DNA from: Linanthus parryae
Taxonomy: Eukaryota > Streptophyta > Magnoliopsida > Ericales > Polemoniaceae
Length of the DNA stretch: 64,000 nt
Reading direction: 5' to 3'
Assembly (NCBI GenBank): GCA_023055425.1
Contig: JALGPY010000006.1
Span: 74,184,127 to 74,248,126, forward strand
Part shown: positions 45,080 through 57,221 of the stretch, piece after piece
Layout of the letters: every line of letters begins with the position of its first letter
Numbering within the stretch: the stretch's first letter is position 1
Notes under the pieces: generated by a model
Seen by the model: only the letters and a program-made list of their open reading frames with translations
What the model was told of the DNA's origin: nothing
Database searches by the model: none
Made by a program: the position numbers and the translations under genes

Positions 45080-46296
45080 TGTAGTGTTTTGTAACGGATT
45101 ACGCAACGGAATAAAAATAAATAAAGATCCGCACAAGACCCTCCAAGGATCACAGGATTAGACATCATAACGATAGTAAAGGTTTTAGTATCAAATACCT
45201 TGTTTGTCTCCTTGGATAACTTCAAACATGAAATATTGTTCACGTCTCTATGGATAGTATGCATAGGATCAAGTCTAGATTCCCTCCAATCCGATGTGCT
45301 AGCAATTAATTGAATTAGGAAGAATAAGAGGAATCACGCAAACGAACCAAGAGAAGATGTCGCGCCTCTTTTGGTGGTCGACGGGGTAGGGGCGGCACTA
45401 GGGGGTTTCAGCCATCTACTGTTGTTCTATCTCCTTGCTTTTTCTCTCCTTGTGTTAGAAAAATTATGACACACTCATGAGAAAATAATCTAGGAGTGTT
45501 CCTTATGTAGTATAACACCGCCTTGTTAAATACACATTAGCTTATCTCCTAATCATGTCCTTACATGCATTAGTTCATCTTGAAAATTAGTCCTACTAAG
45601 TTTGCAAGTGGTTGCGTATTGATCATTCTATTTAATTAATCATATTAATTAATTCCCAATTCTAGTTTAATCCATATGGCGTGTGACCCCATAGGTTCCT
45701 ACTTAGTTGGTAGTAACGATTACTAACATGGAGCGGTGTCTAGCAACACATCCATGCCAGCCACCTAATAGAAATAGACAGTAATCCGACAAATCTTGTG
45801 ACTATATTGTCTAATCCCTTTTTTCTCCATATCCAGATTGACTCGAGACATACAAGTCACTTACGTATATCCAATCCATAGTTTCTCAATCCTAGGAATA
45901 GTCTTATCAATTCAAATAACATCAATATCCCATATTGATTTATCTGAGTCTGGCCAGATATTCTGTAAGCACTACCCCTCGAGTTGCCACAGATATTTGC
46001 TCCCATTATGTGGGAGGGAAAAATTATATCTACATCACTACAATCTCTAAGCTTGATTCCTATTGTGTCCGATATGCGCCTTTATTTCTACCTAGTTACG
46101 GTGTAGCGTTTGACGCTATCATAACACAATATTCCACAACTAGAGGATCTAGTGACTTCAAGTCTAAGGATGACAATACCATAGTCACTACGAGATGCAC
46201 TTGTGACTTTACATAACTTGTATGTAGCCTTCTTGTTGTGGGTGAATCCAGTATGCCATTACTCCTAATGCATACCCATGTGCTAGACTTGATATT
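45080..46296 (-). repeat. 3' LTR of G, 5'-truncated
   Basis: The plus strand begins TGTAGTGTTTTGTAACGG and aligns with the G 5' LTR to TTGATATTTCCATAT at 46296, where it joins RNase H sequence ACTCAGCCTCAG. About 200 bases of U3 are missing. It shares with the 5' LTR the GGTTTTAGTATCAAA and CGCGCCTCTTTTGG-like segments, so they are a pair. Confidence 0.88.
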
Positions 46297-47578
46297 TCCA
46301 TATACTCAGCCTCAGTTGTGGAATCAGTAACCGTCTCTTGCTTGGAACTCTTCCAGCTCACAGCTCCTCCATTCCGGCAATACACAAATCCCGACTTCGA
46401 TCTGAAATCATCTATGTCGGTTTGGAAGCTTGAATCCGTGTAACCCTTTACACGTAACTCTTCCTCACCTCCAAATATCAAGAACGCATCCTTAGTTCTT
46501 CTCAAATACTTAAGGATGTTCTTCACAGCAATCCATTGACTCTCACCCGGATTAGACTGGTATTTGCTTGTCAAACTCAACGCGTATGACACATCTGGTC
46601 TAGTACACAACATGACGTACATGATGGACCCTATGGTCGAAACATAGGGGACTCAACTAATGCAGTCCTTCTCAATGGACGTACAATCATCCTTCGAAAG
46701 GGTGATTCCATGCGAATCTCTTCTTGAATCTTGCATATTGAACCGATTCAACACCTTGTCTATATATGTACTTTGACTTAGGCCTAGCAGCTTCCTAGAT
46801 CTATCTCTATAGATCTTGATACCAAGTATATAAGCTGCATCCGCTAAGTCCTTCATTGAGAAATTCTTTCCTAGCCAATCCTTTACAGATTGCAACATAG
46901 GAATGTCGTCTCCAATGAGTAGTATGTCATCCACATACAATACATGAAACACAACAGAGCTCCCACTAACCTTCTTTTAAATACAAGGCTCATCTTCGTT
47001 ACTGATGAAGCCAAACTCTTTGACCGCTTCATCAAAACGCCGATTCCAACTCCTAGAAGCTTGCTTCAATCCATAAATGGATCGTTGAAACTTAGAGACT
47101 TTATTTTCATGCTCTGGATCTACAAAAACCTCGGGTTGTGTCATGTACACATACTTGAGGAAGTTTCTATATAGAAACGTTGTTTTGACATCCATCTACC
47201 AAATCTCATAGTCGTGATAAGCTGCAATTGCAAGTTGGATTCGAATGGATTTGGTAATCGCGACTGGTGAAAAGGTTTCGTCATAGTCTATACCATGAAT
47301 ATGTCTGAATCCTCTTTACACCAATCGGACCTTATAGTAATCACATTACCATCCATGTCGGTCTTCTTCTTGAAGACCCACTTGCACCCTATGGGCCGCG
47401 CCCTTTGGGGTGGTTCCACCAAAGTCCATACTTTGTTGGTATACATGGATTCCATATCGGAACTCATGGCCTTAAGCCACTTATGAGATTCCCGCCGTTT
47501 CATGGCTTCTCCATAGGTAGTAGTCTCATCATCCATGAGCCACGCGTCACCAGGCTCAGTCACGAGAAGTCCATACCT
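46297..47578 (-). pseudogene. Copia reverse transcriptase and RNase H (element G)
   Basis: RT begins with MTEPGDAWLMDDETTTYGEA and GCKWVFKKKTDMDG near 47350, then MDVKTTFLYRNFLKYVYMTQ. The active site YVDD is intact at 46926-46937. RNase H carries TRPDVSYALSL, YTDSSFQTDIDD and ETVTDSTTEAEYM, then is cut at 46297 by the deletion into the 3' LTR, losing the rest of the domain. Frameshifts lie near 47280, 46970 and 46640. Confidence 0.9.
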
Positions 47579-48479
47579 CTATGACTCGTGGCACACTCTA
47601 CTCGACTTATGAAGTTCTTGTGTTACTTGAGCAGGCTGCTCCACAATGTTTTGTGTTTCCTGTTCATGTTCCATAGTAAGATCAGTGGTTTGTGGATCTT
47701 GAACTTCTTCAAGTTCTACATCCCTCCCACTTGCTTCTATAGAGACAAACTCTCTTTCTAGAAACACGGAGGAAAAGGCAACAAACGCTTTGTTCTCGGC
47801 TGGATTGTAGAAGTAATAACCCTTAGTTTCCTTAGGGTATCCTACAAACTTTACACCTATTCGACTTGGGACCTATCTTGTCTGTTTGTAAACGCTTCAC
47901 ATAGCCATCGCAGCCCCAAATCCTCATGAAGGACATTGTGGGACGCATCCCACTCCACATATCATATGGAGTCTTCATGACCGATTTAGATGGAATATGG
48001 TTAGTGGTGAAAGCTTCACACAATAGAGTGTGGCCCTAAAATGACAATGGAAGGTCAGTTTGACACATCATAGATCGAACCATGTCCAACAGTGTTCGAT
48101 TCCTCCTCTCAGACACGTCGTTCCTTTGTGGCGTTCTGGGTTGAGTGAGCTCGGACAAGATCCCACACTCTCTAAGATATTCGTCAAACTCTTGGCTTAA
48201 GTATTCTCCTCCACGATCTGATCGTCGAGCCTTGATACTTTTGCCAAGTTGCTTCTATACTCATTCTTGAAATTTTTGAACTTTTCAAAGGATTCTGATT
48301 TGGCCTTCTTAATGCATACAAATCAATATCTGTTGAAATCATCAGCAAATGTATTGAAATATATGTAACCACCTCTGGAAGTCATGGAAAATGGCCCACA
48401 TACATCATTATGCACGAGTGCCAATTGCTCACTAGTCCTCTCACTTTTCTTATTGAAAGGAGACTTTGTCATCTTTCCC
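47579..48479 (-). pseudogene. Copia integrase (element G)
   Basis: The integrase core is frameshifted but readable on the minus strand. The first Asp is in HNDVCGPF (about 48410), the second in a RSDRGGEY block near 48210, and the Glu in a SERRNRTL block near 48100. The C-terminal part has SVMKTPYDMWSGMRP and WGCDGYVKRLQTDKIGP near 47880-47980, then an acidic linker with SSRVCHES near 47590. Confidence 0.87.
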
Positions 48480-49888
48480 AATAAAGACGCCTCACATGTC
48501 TCATATGATTCAAAATCAAATGATTCTGGAAATCCATCTTTATGGAGTCTAGATACACATTTCTTGTTTATATGACCTAGACAACAGTGCCATAGATAAG
48601 CAAGATTTAAATCATTAATTTTAATTATCTTTGTATTTATGTCATATATAGGATTACTTAGATCAAGGATATAAAATCCACTAAATAAGTGCGCACTATA
48701 ATAGTGAATACTATCAAAATAAATGGAGCAACTTTTGTCCTTTATTGAAATAGTAAAACCATCCTTGTCCAAACAAGAAATAGAAATAATGTTTCTGCTC
48801 ATAGCAGGCACAAAATATAAATTATTTAAATCTAAAACTAATCCTAAAGGCAAAGACAACTCGTACACGCCCACGGCGAATGCAGCAATCTTTGCTCCAT
48901 TCCCAACACGCAAATCTATCTCCCCTTTAGCCAATCTTCTACTTCTCTTTAGTTCCTGCACATTTTGACAAATGTGACATCCACATCCAGTATCCAATAC
49001 CCATGATGAATATATAGTTAAATTTATATCTATAACAAAAATGTCTAGTGGTGGTGGAATCACTATTCCAGGCCTTTTGTCCTCCAAATACTTTGGGCAG
49101 TTTTCCTTCCAGTGTCCAGGCTGACCGGAGCAGTGACAATCACCCTTAGTCACGCCCTTGGCAACACCACCAGCAGGTTTAAGGGCAACTTCCTTAGGTT
49201 TAGAAAATGACTTGCCTTTCCCTTTGGAGGTAGAAGCAAACTTTTTGCTCTTTCCTTTGTTCACCATCATTATGGCCTTGCCCATTCCCTTGTTGATGCT
49301 TTGTTCAGCTGTCCTCAACATATTGAGTAAATCTGGCAGAGGCTTGACGATCTCATTCATGTTATAGTTCCTGATGAACTGTCCATAACTATCAGGCAAT
49401 GATTGCAAGATGAATTCAGTGGCCAAATCTTGGCCCATCGAAAACCCTAGGAATGTGGGACTCTCTATGTACTCGGTCATACGGAGTACGTGAGGCTCCA
49501 CAGGGTTTCCCTCTGACAGATGACATTTGAACAAACTTCATACCTCTCAACCCTATCCTACTATTGGAAGAGCTGCTTCAAGTGTATGATCATATCAAAT
49601 GCATCCATGTTCTCATGTTTATTCTGAAGCTCAGAGCTCATGGTTCAAAGCATAATGCAGGCCGCATCATTAGCATCGTCAACGATCTTTTGAAATGTAT
49701 TTATGGCTGCTGCAGTATTACTTTTCTGGAGCTTCAGGATCTTCCTCCTCTAGAGTGTACAGTTTCTTTTCTTTCTTGAGAACGATTCTCAAGTTTCTGT
49801 ACCAGTCTACAAAGTTCGTTCTAGAAAAATTGTCCTTCTCAAGGACAGCTCGTAGGGAGTGTGATGAATTCGATGAATTGTTTGCCAT
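48480..49888 (-). pseudogene. Copia gag, protease and GAG-preINT (element G)
   Basis: The start is CAT at 49886-49888 (MANNSSNSSHSLRAVLEKDN). A frameshift near 49720 and one near 49540 precede a frame of about 400 codons (49534-48323), the longest coding stretch in the window. In that frame: gag core with YNMNEIVKPLPDLLNMLRTA, a Lys/Ser-rich tail, an altered zinc knuckle (CHCSGQPGHWKENC, near 49130), protease with the catalytic DTG present (WVLDTGCGCHIC), and GAG-preINT with LWHCCLGHINKKCVSRLH. It continues into integrase below 48480. Confidence 0.92.
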
Positions 49889-51513
49889 TGGAACTCTACA
49901 AAATGAGAAATGTATATAAGTTAAGTATTTTGTGAACAAATAACCACATTTAATAATGGATAGATTATTAAAAATAGCTCCCACTATTTTTCTCTGATTA
50001 ATAACCCTCAATATTAATGGGGAAAATATCATTATATTTTCTAGTGGGCCAAGATTCATATTTCACTTCCTTTTGAGCTTGTTTTGACAAGTCACCCAAA
50101 AATTAGTTATTTAGGTAGGAACAATTCCAATTTCATCCCCATGCAACTCTTGGTTCATTGGGCAAATAACTCCTTATATCTATCCCATAGATAATCCCAA
50201 TTGGATGCCTCTAGGCTTTTAATCCTATTAAAATCACCTAGTTGCGTCCAACATCTTACTTCAACAATTACGCATTACTTGCTTGTGCCATCGCACCACA
50301 TCATGATGAAACAAGTCGTCTTTCTTTGGCACGCACATTCTTGGTAAATCATGATCATGATGAGTGTTTAAGTAACGAGAAGGCAAAACGCAAATTTTAA
50401 ATTTGAGGGATTTTCTTTTCAATTTTAATTTTCTTGTTGATCCAACTGATCTACTTATTTGAGTTGGTAAAACTCATAATAAAAGATCGGGTTTGTATTA
50501 TCTTGTTACTAATTTTGCTTGTATCATCCATACACCAACAATAAATAACAAGAAAATTAATTAAACAACAAAAAATAAAAATAAATGTGAGATGGATATG
50601 GCTTCTAAACTAAGATATTCCCAAGCCAATGAGAAATTCTATGAACCCCAAACTAGCAAGCTCATCTCCATGTGCCTCCATCTTTTAGTCCATGCTCCAT
50701 AGCTTTGTGGAATGCCGCCATCTTGTGGTTTCTCTATTCTTTAACTTCTTCTCCATGTCTTGGCTATTATCTACTCTATCTAATACTAGCTAGCATCTAT
50801 ACTAAATAGAGAGATCTCGCAAGTTGAGAAGAAGACCGGCTTGAAGGTCGTAAAACATAATTAACTATTACATTAATTATTACAGTAAACCAAACCACAA
50901 TAAAACAATCACAACATGCACACCTAAGGCCATATCCAACCACCATGTGAATAGCACATAAAGAGTTAAAATTCAATTTTAACTCTCTTGGTGAATTTTA
51001 ATATATTACTTGGGTAACTAGGGTCAAAAACGGTCCAAGGGGCCCACCAACACACTTAACCGAACCCCAAGGTAACCGTCCGAGCCGCCCTAGGCCGGTC
51101 GGCCCAACCCGTGTGGTCCAATTGCCGGTTAGCCAACCCGGCTTGGGGTCTCGGCCCTTTGGCTTGGGCGGCAAGGAAGGTGGGGCAGTCCTAGGGGGGA
51201 CCGAACCCCTTAGTGTTGTTTCCAAAACAACTCCTCTTCTTCCTTGTTGCCTGAGTTTAATTGATTCAAAATTGGAAAAACCCTTTTTCCCCTATTTGTG
51301 CCCAAACCCTAGTTTTCTAAACCCAAATTGACACGTCATATGTTCCCAAAATTCGCTAATCTTAATATGATGATTCAGATTAGCTCATTCTTTATCGAAT
51401 CGTATTCACATTGCATCATTATGCTAACTTTGGTTATTCACGATAAGAGCAGAAAACAGTGTAAAATTGACATAAACGTAAAACATAAACCACGTCATGC
51501 TCCACGACATGTG
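49889..51513 (-). other. Untranslated leader of G
   Basis: The leader is 1.6 kb, homologous to the other CopA leaders, with the GC-rich block near 51030-51200 beside the PBS. It shows the empty site of the MITE found in D (ATACTAGCTAGCAT near 50783). No coding content is supported. Confidence 0.75.
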
Positions 51514-51525
51514 GCTCTGATACCA
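51514..51525 (-). promoter_or_regulatory. Primer-binding site, G
   Basis: GCTCTGATACCA on the plus strand is an exact complement of the tRNA-Met primer site. Confidence 0.93.
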
Positions 51526-51526
51526 C

Positions 51527-52948
51527 TCTAGGGTTTTGTAATGGATTACGCAACGGAATAAAACAAAATAAAGATCCGTACAAGACTCTCCAAGAATAAC
51601 GGGACTAGAGATCATAAAGATAGTAAAGGTTTTAGTATCAAAAACCTTGTTTATCTCCTTGGATGACTTCACACGTGAAATATTGTTCACTTTCTTTACA
51701 TATAGTCCACACCTAGGATCAAGTCTAGAGTCCTTCCAATCCGATGTTCTAGTGATTGATTGAAGGAGGAAGAAGAAGAAGAATCATGCAAATTAACTAA
51801 GAGAAGAGGCTGCGCCTCTTTGGTGGCCAGCCGGGTAGGGCGGCACAAAGGGGTTTCGGCCCTCGAGTGTTGTTCTCCCTCCTTGCTTTTTCTCTCCTTG
51901 TATTATAACAATTATGACACACTTATGAGAAAAATATGTAGGAGTGTTCTTTATATAGTCTAACAACTCCTTGTTAACTACATATTAGCCCCTCTTCTAA
52001 TCATGTCCTTACATAGATTAGTTCATATTGCAAATTAGTCCCACTAAGTTTTCAAGTGATTGCGTATTGATCCTTCTATTTAATTAATAATATTAATTAA
52101 TTCCCAAGTCTAGTTTAATCCATATTGCGTGTGACCCCATGGGTTCCTACTTAGTTGGTAGTAACGATTACTAACATCGAGCGGTGTCCAGAAACACATC
52201 CATACCACCCAACTAATAGAAATAGTCAGTAATCTGACAAACCTTGTGACTATATTGTCTCATCCCTTTGTCTCCATATCCGGATTGGAAACGAGACATA
52301 CAAATCACACTCGTATATCCAATCCATAGTTTCTTGATCCTTGGAATAGTCTTATCCATGCAGATAACATCAATATCCCATATTGATTTATCTGAGTCTG
52401 GCTAGAGATTCTATAAGCACTACCCCTCGAGTAGCCGCAGATATTTGCTCCCGTTTTTTGGGAGGGATACATTTTATCTACATCACTACCATCTCTAAGC
52501 TTGTTTCCTATTGTATCTGATATACTCCTTTATTTCTACCCAGTTATGGTGTATCATTTGGCGCTATCAGAACACAATATTCCACAACTAGAGGATCTAT
52601 TGACTTCAATTCTAAGGATGACTATACCATTGTCACTGCGAGAAGCACTTGTGATTTTACATAACTTGTATGTAGCCTTCTCGTTATGGGTCAATCCAGT
52701 ATGCCATTACTCCTAATGGATACCCATGAGCTAGACTTGATATCTCTATATCAATCTACCCACATACTAGTCTATAGTTGATCGTCCAATTAATCAGTAT
52801 AATCGACAAGGAATATTTAAGATAAACAACAAATTTTTAATCTAAGGGCTTCATTATATTAAATATCTCCATAAATAATACAATGATTATTCTAGCTAAA
52901 AATAATGTTCATACTAAATGAGATTGCTCTTGGGCATCTATTCCAACA
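51527..52948 (-). repeat. 5' LTR of G
   Basis: This is 1422 bp. The plus strand begins TCTAGGGTTTTGTAATGG (TG mutated to TC) and ends CTATTCCAACA, followed by GTAGG. On the minus strand the TATA region (GACTATATAAAG) lies near 51950-51961. Confidence 0.93.
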
Positions 52949-52953
52949 GTAGG

Positions 52954-53471
52954 GTACGTGATGTGCCAGAGGATATGAACTTTTTGTGACTGAGATCGAT
53001 GACGCACCACTCATGGATGATGTGCCTACTACATATGGAGAGGTCGTTGAAGGGCCAGACTCAAAGAAGTGGCTTAAAGCCATGAGATCTGAAATGGAAT
53101 CCATGTACACAGAAAAAATATGGAATTTGGTAGAACCACCTGAAGAGGCTCGACCCATAGGATGCAAGTGGGTCTTCAAGAAGAAGACTGAGATGGATAG
53201 AAATGTAGTTTCTTACAAGGGGCGATTAGTGGCAAAATTATACATGCAGATTCATGGTATTGACTATGATGAAACATTTTCTTAAGTCGCAATGACCAAA
53301 TCCATTAGAATCATACTTGCTATTACAGCTTATCACGACTCTGAGATTTCACAGATGGATGTCAAAACTACATTCCAGTATGGAAACCTTCTTGAGGATG
53401 TGTACATGACACAACCGGAGGGTTTTGAGGATCCACAGCATGCCAACAAAGTCTGTAAGCTACAACGATCC
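52954..53471 (+). pseudogene. Reverse transcriptase N-terminal part (element D)
   Basis: It carries TTYGEVVEGPDSKKWLKAMR, GCKWVFKKKTEMDRN, IHGIDYDETFS and, after a TAA at 53283, SQMDVKTTFQYGNLLEDVYM with the catalytic Asp. It ends in KVCKLQRS at 53471, where S3 is inserted. Confidence 0.9.
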
Positions 53472-54765
53472 TGAAAGTGTGAGTGTGCAGATGGTAATGC
53501 AGCTAAGATACTCTAGAAGGGGGGGGTGTTGAATAGAGTATGCCAAACATTTTGCAAAACTTGCTAGGAAGATGAGATCTTGTGAAACTAGTGAAGTTCA
53601 AGGCCTTGAAAACAAGTTAAAGCCCTTGGAAGAGATGAAGTTTGTAATAAAGCAGATAAGCCTTTTTCAAGGCCTTGAAAAGAGTTTCAAACCTATGAAA
53701 AACAGTCAGTTTTGTGTGCTGCAAAAACTATGAAAAAGAATAAACTGTAAATGCAAGAGACAGATGATTTATAGATTTCAGTCCACTTGGACCTACGTCT
53801 CTACCTCTGGGATCTTCTCCCTGCAGGATTTTAAACTTAATTCTTATTAATCAAAAGCTAAGCCCCATATCTCAAGCAAAGAGAATTGCCTTACTCTGTT
53901 ACAGCTTGTGGTTCTCCCTAACCTATCTAGTACATGCTCTAGCTAACTGATTAACTAAGAATTCTCTATTGTTCACCTTGAACAACCCTTGAGAATGAAG
54001 GTAGAGATAAAACAAAAATTATCTACCAATGAAGTACAATACAGAAGAACACTTAGAATGTAGCAACTGCAATGAAGTATGCAATGATCTTCTGTGAATG
54101 GATTGGAAGATTGATGAACTTCTTTGACGCTTGTCAATCCAGAACTCTTTCTCTCCTTTTTGCCCGTTGAGTGTTGTGTCTCGTTTCCTCAGAATTGGGC
54201 TCTATTTAAACTTCAAACAGATCTGAATATCTTGCCAGATTTTCAGCAACAAATCTCTTATTTTGTAGGCAACAGACTTTGACTCTCTGACAATCTTCTC
54301 CAACGGTTAAGTGATCACAATCTTCATAGGTAATGTTGTGATATTGCATTTGAATAGGTTGAGAAGCTATAAAGTCATTCAGATCACACACATAATCATC
54401 TTCTTGATTATTTCCTTCCCTGCATAAGTCAGATTAGGAAACAATCTCTGCAAACTTAGGAAATAAGATCTCTTGCAAAAGCATAGTCAAACAGATGATA
54501 TACTATGTTCAAACGAGTTAGAATGCTTTTTCTTTCATCATCAAATAACAATAAATCAAGCATATGAAGGATAGAGAGGAAATCAACTCAGGAGAGTTTG
54601 CAGAAAAATCCCCTGAGATTGTTCACACAGGTTAAGTAGTTTCAAGGATTGGAATCCAGTTTCAAGGCCTTGAAAGCCTCTAAGTACTGATTCAAGGCTT
54701 TGAAATCTAGTTCAAGGCCTTGAAATAGTCAGACTATTCCAAGCCTTGAACAACCTGATCTTACA
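53472..54765 (-). repeat. S3: solo Sirevirus-like LTR in D reverse transcriptase
   Basis: This 1294-bp LTR begins TGAAAGTGTGAG and ends CTGATCTTACA on the plus strand, with a perfect duplication GATCC at 53467-53471 and 54766-54770. It aligns end to end with the S1 LTRs. TTCAAGGCCTTGAA motifs lie near 53595, 53667, 54660 and 54711. No interior is present, so the element was lost by LTR-LTR recombination. Excision of one duplication restores a continuous RT sequence as in copy C (18241). Confidence 0.95.
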
Positions 54766-54770
54766 GATCC

Positions 54771-55897
54771 ATTTATGGATTGAAGCAAGCTTCTAGGAGT
54801 AGGAATCGACATTTTGATGACGCGGTCAAAGAGTTCGGCTTCATCAAGAATGAAGATGAGCCTTGTGTCTACAAGAAGGTTAGTGGGAGTTCTGCTGTGT
54901 TTCTTGTCTTGTATGTGGATGACATACTACTCATTGGAAATGACATTCTTACCTTGCAATATGTTAAAGATTGACTAGGGAATTGTTTCGCAATGAATGA
55001 CTTAGGAGATGCTGCTTATATACTTGGTATCAAGATATATAGGGATAGATCTAGGAAAATGCTTGTACTAAGACAAAGTAAATATATAGACAAGGTTTCG
55101 AAACGGTTAACAAGAAAGAATCAAATAAAGGATTCTTGCCCATGTCTCATGGAGTCACCCTTTCGAAGGCTGACTGTCCCTCCAATGAGATTAAGAAGGA
55201 CCGCATGAGTAGAGTTCCTTATGCATCGCCCATAGGATCTATCATGTACGCCATGTTATGTACTTGACCAGTTGTGGCATACACGTTAAGTTTGGCAAGA
55301 AGATATCAGTCTAATCCGGGTGAGAGTCACTGGATTGCTGTCAAGAACATCCTTAGGTACTTGATAAGAACTAAGTATGCGTTCTTGATATTTTGAGTAA
55401 GGAAGAACTTAGTGTAATTAGTTACACGGATGCGAGCTTCCAAACCAACAAGGATGACTACAAATCGCAGTCGGGTTATGTGTTTTGCCTGAATGGAGGA
55501 GCTGTGAAATGGAAAAGTTCCAAGCAAGAGATAGTTGCTGATTCTACAACTGAAGGTGAGTACATTGCGGGTCCAGGCGCATAAAAGGAGGTCGTTTGGA
55601 TAAATAAGTTTATCACTAAGCTTGGTGTGGTTCCTAGCATTGTGGATCCCAATGTGTTGTACTGTCAGAACACTGGGGGGTCGCATAAGCCAAGGAACCA
55701 AGGTCACACCACAAGTCCAAGCATGTAGTAAGGAGATTTCGTATCATTAGAGAGATCATTGATCGAGGATGTGAAGATATGCAAGATTCCAATAGATGAA
55801 AATCTTTCAGATCCGCTCACGAAGCCGCTCGTTCAGCGAAAGCATGAAAGGATTACTACGTCTATTGTCATACGAGATGCACCAGATTGGCTCTAGT
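54771..55897 (+). pseudogene. Reverse transcriptase C-terminal part and RNase H (element D)
   Basis: It resumes with LKQASRSRNRHFDDAVKEFG, then an intact YVDD at 54912-54923 and GDAAYILGIKIYRDRSRK. RNase H carries YTDASFQTNKDDYKSQSGY, VADSTTEGEYIA and WINKFITKLGVVPSIV. Stops lie near 54973, 55266, 55396 and 55583, and a frameshift near 55110. The purine tract AAGTGGGAGAC precedes the LTR at 55900-55910. Confidence 0.9.
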
Positions 55898-55910
55898 GCA
55901 AGTGGGAGAC

Positions 55911-57216
55911 TGTTGGAATAGGTTCCCTAGAGGCAATCTAGATCTATTATGAACATTGTTTGGCTAGAATATTCATTTATTTTTTATGGAGATATTTAAT
56001 ATAATGAAGTCCTTAGATTGCAATGTGTGTTGTTTATCTTAAATATCCATAGCCCATTATATTAAGTAATAGGACGATCACTATAGACTAGTATGTGGGT
56101 AGATTGATATGGAGATATCAAGTCTAAAACATGGGTATGCATTAGGAGTAATGGCATACTGGATTGACCCGCAACGAGAAGGCTACATTAGATACTAGTT
56201 GTGAAATATAATGCTTTGATATTATTAAACGTTACACCATGAATGGGTAACTATAAAGATGGCTAAGGCATGATAAGAAGCAAGCTTAGAGATGGTAGTG
56301 ATGTAGAGACGATTTTTCCCTCCCACATAATGGGTGCAAATATCCATGGCCACTCGAGGATAGAATGTCTGGCTAGACTCAGATAAATCAATATGGAGAT
56401 ATTAATGTTATCTGCTTGGATAAGCATATTCCCAGGATCGAGAAACTATGGATTGGATATATGAGTGTGACTACTATATCTCGTGTCCAATATGGATATG
56501 GAGACAAAGGTATAATACAATGCGGTAACATTGGGAACAAGTTTGTCGGATCACTGACTATTTCTATTAGTTGGGTGACATAGATGTGATGCTAGACACC
56601 GCTCTATGTTAGTAATAGTTACTACCAACTAAGCAGAAATCTATGGGGTCCTACACGTATGGATTAAACGAGATATAAGTATTAATTAGTGGGACTAATT
56701 AATCAAGAGGATCTAAACGCAACCACAAGCAAAGTTAGTAGGACTAATTTGCAAGGTGGACTAATGTGTGGAGAAGATTAGTATTGGAGAAGTTATGTAG
56801 TTAATAAGGATTTATTGACTATATAAAGGAACCTAGCTTGTTATTTTCTTAACAAGAGTCATTAATTAGAGAAAATAACAAAGAAAAGAGAGAGACAAGA
56901 CCAAGAGGTCGAGCCTCCCAGTCTCGTCTGCCCATCTTGTTGTTTGCCTCCCTAGGCGCGATTTGCTCCGTTTTGCGTGATCTCTGGCCTCCTTATTCCG
57001 TTTCTAGCACTACACGAGGAGAAGGGTTCCGGTCCGTAATCCAAGGTGTGGATACCCGTAGAGACGAATACACAATTCTTCGTAGTGATCACAAAAACTA
57101 ATGTACACGGTTCTCTACCTTCATCATGTTATGATTGCTTGCCTGTGATCCTTGGAGGGATTTGAGCTGGATAAATTTTTTTTCATCCGCTACGTAAACT
57201 GCATCAAAACCCTACA
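55911..57216 (+). repeat. 3' LTR of D
   Basis: This is 1306 bp, starting TGTTGGAATAGGTTCCC and ending GCATCAAAACCCTACA. The TATA box is in GACTATATAAAGGAAC near 56817-56832. Shared private segments pair it with 27278-28673 (for example the CAAGAGGTCGAGC stretch). The adjoining TTTTT (57217-57221) is the target duplication inside E. Confidence 0.92.
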
Positions 57217-57221
57217 TTTTT

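Larger units (their letters stand above)
45080..52948 (-). mobile_element. CopA copy G: near-complete copia element nested in D
   Basis: Both outer ends are present with target duplication GTAGG (45075-45079 and 52949-52953). Excising G and one duplication rejoins D pol in line with C. It holds the full 5' LTR, PBS, leader and gag-pol, but the junction of RNase H and 3' LTR is deleted (at 46296/46297), removing the end of RNase H, the purine tract and the first part of the 3' LTR. It was probably complete at insertion. Confidence 0.93.
52949..57216 (+). mobile_element. CopA copy D, 3' part
   Basis: It holds reverse transcriptase, RNase H and 3' LTR of D, interrupted by solo LTR S3. It starts with the second GTAGG of G. 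It ends at CCCTACA (57216) next to TTTTT, the complement of the AAAAA duplication in E. Together with 25101-28673 and 44969-45079 this makes up D. Confidence 0.9.
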
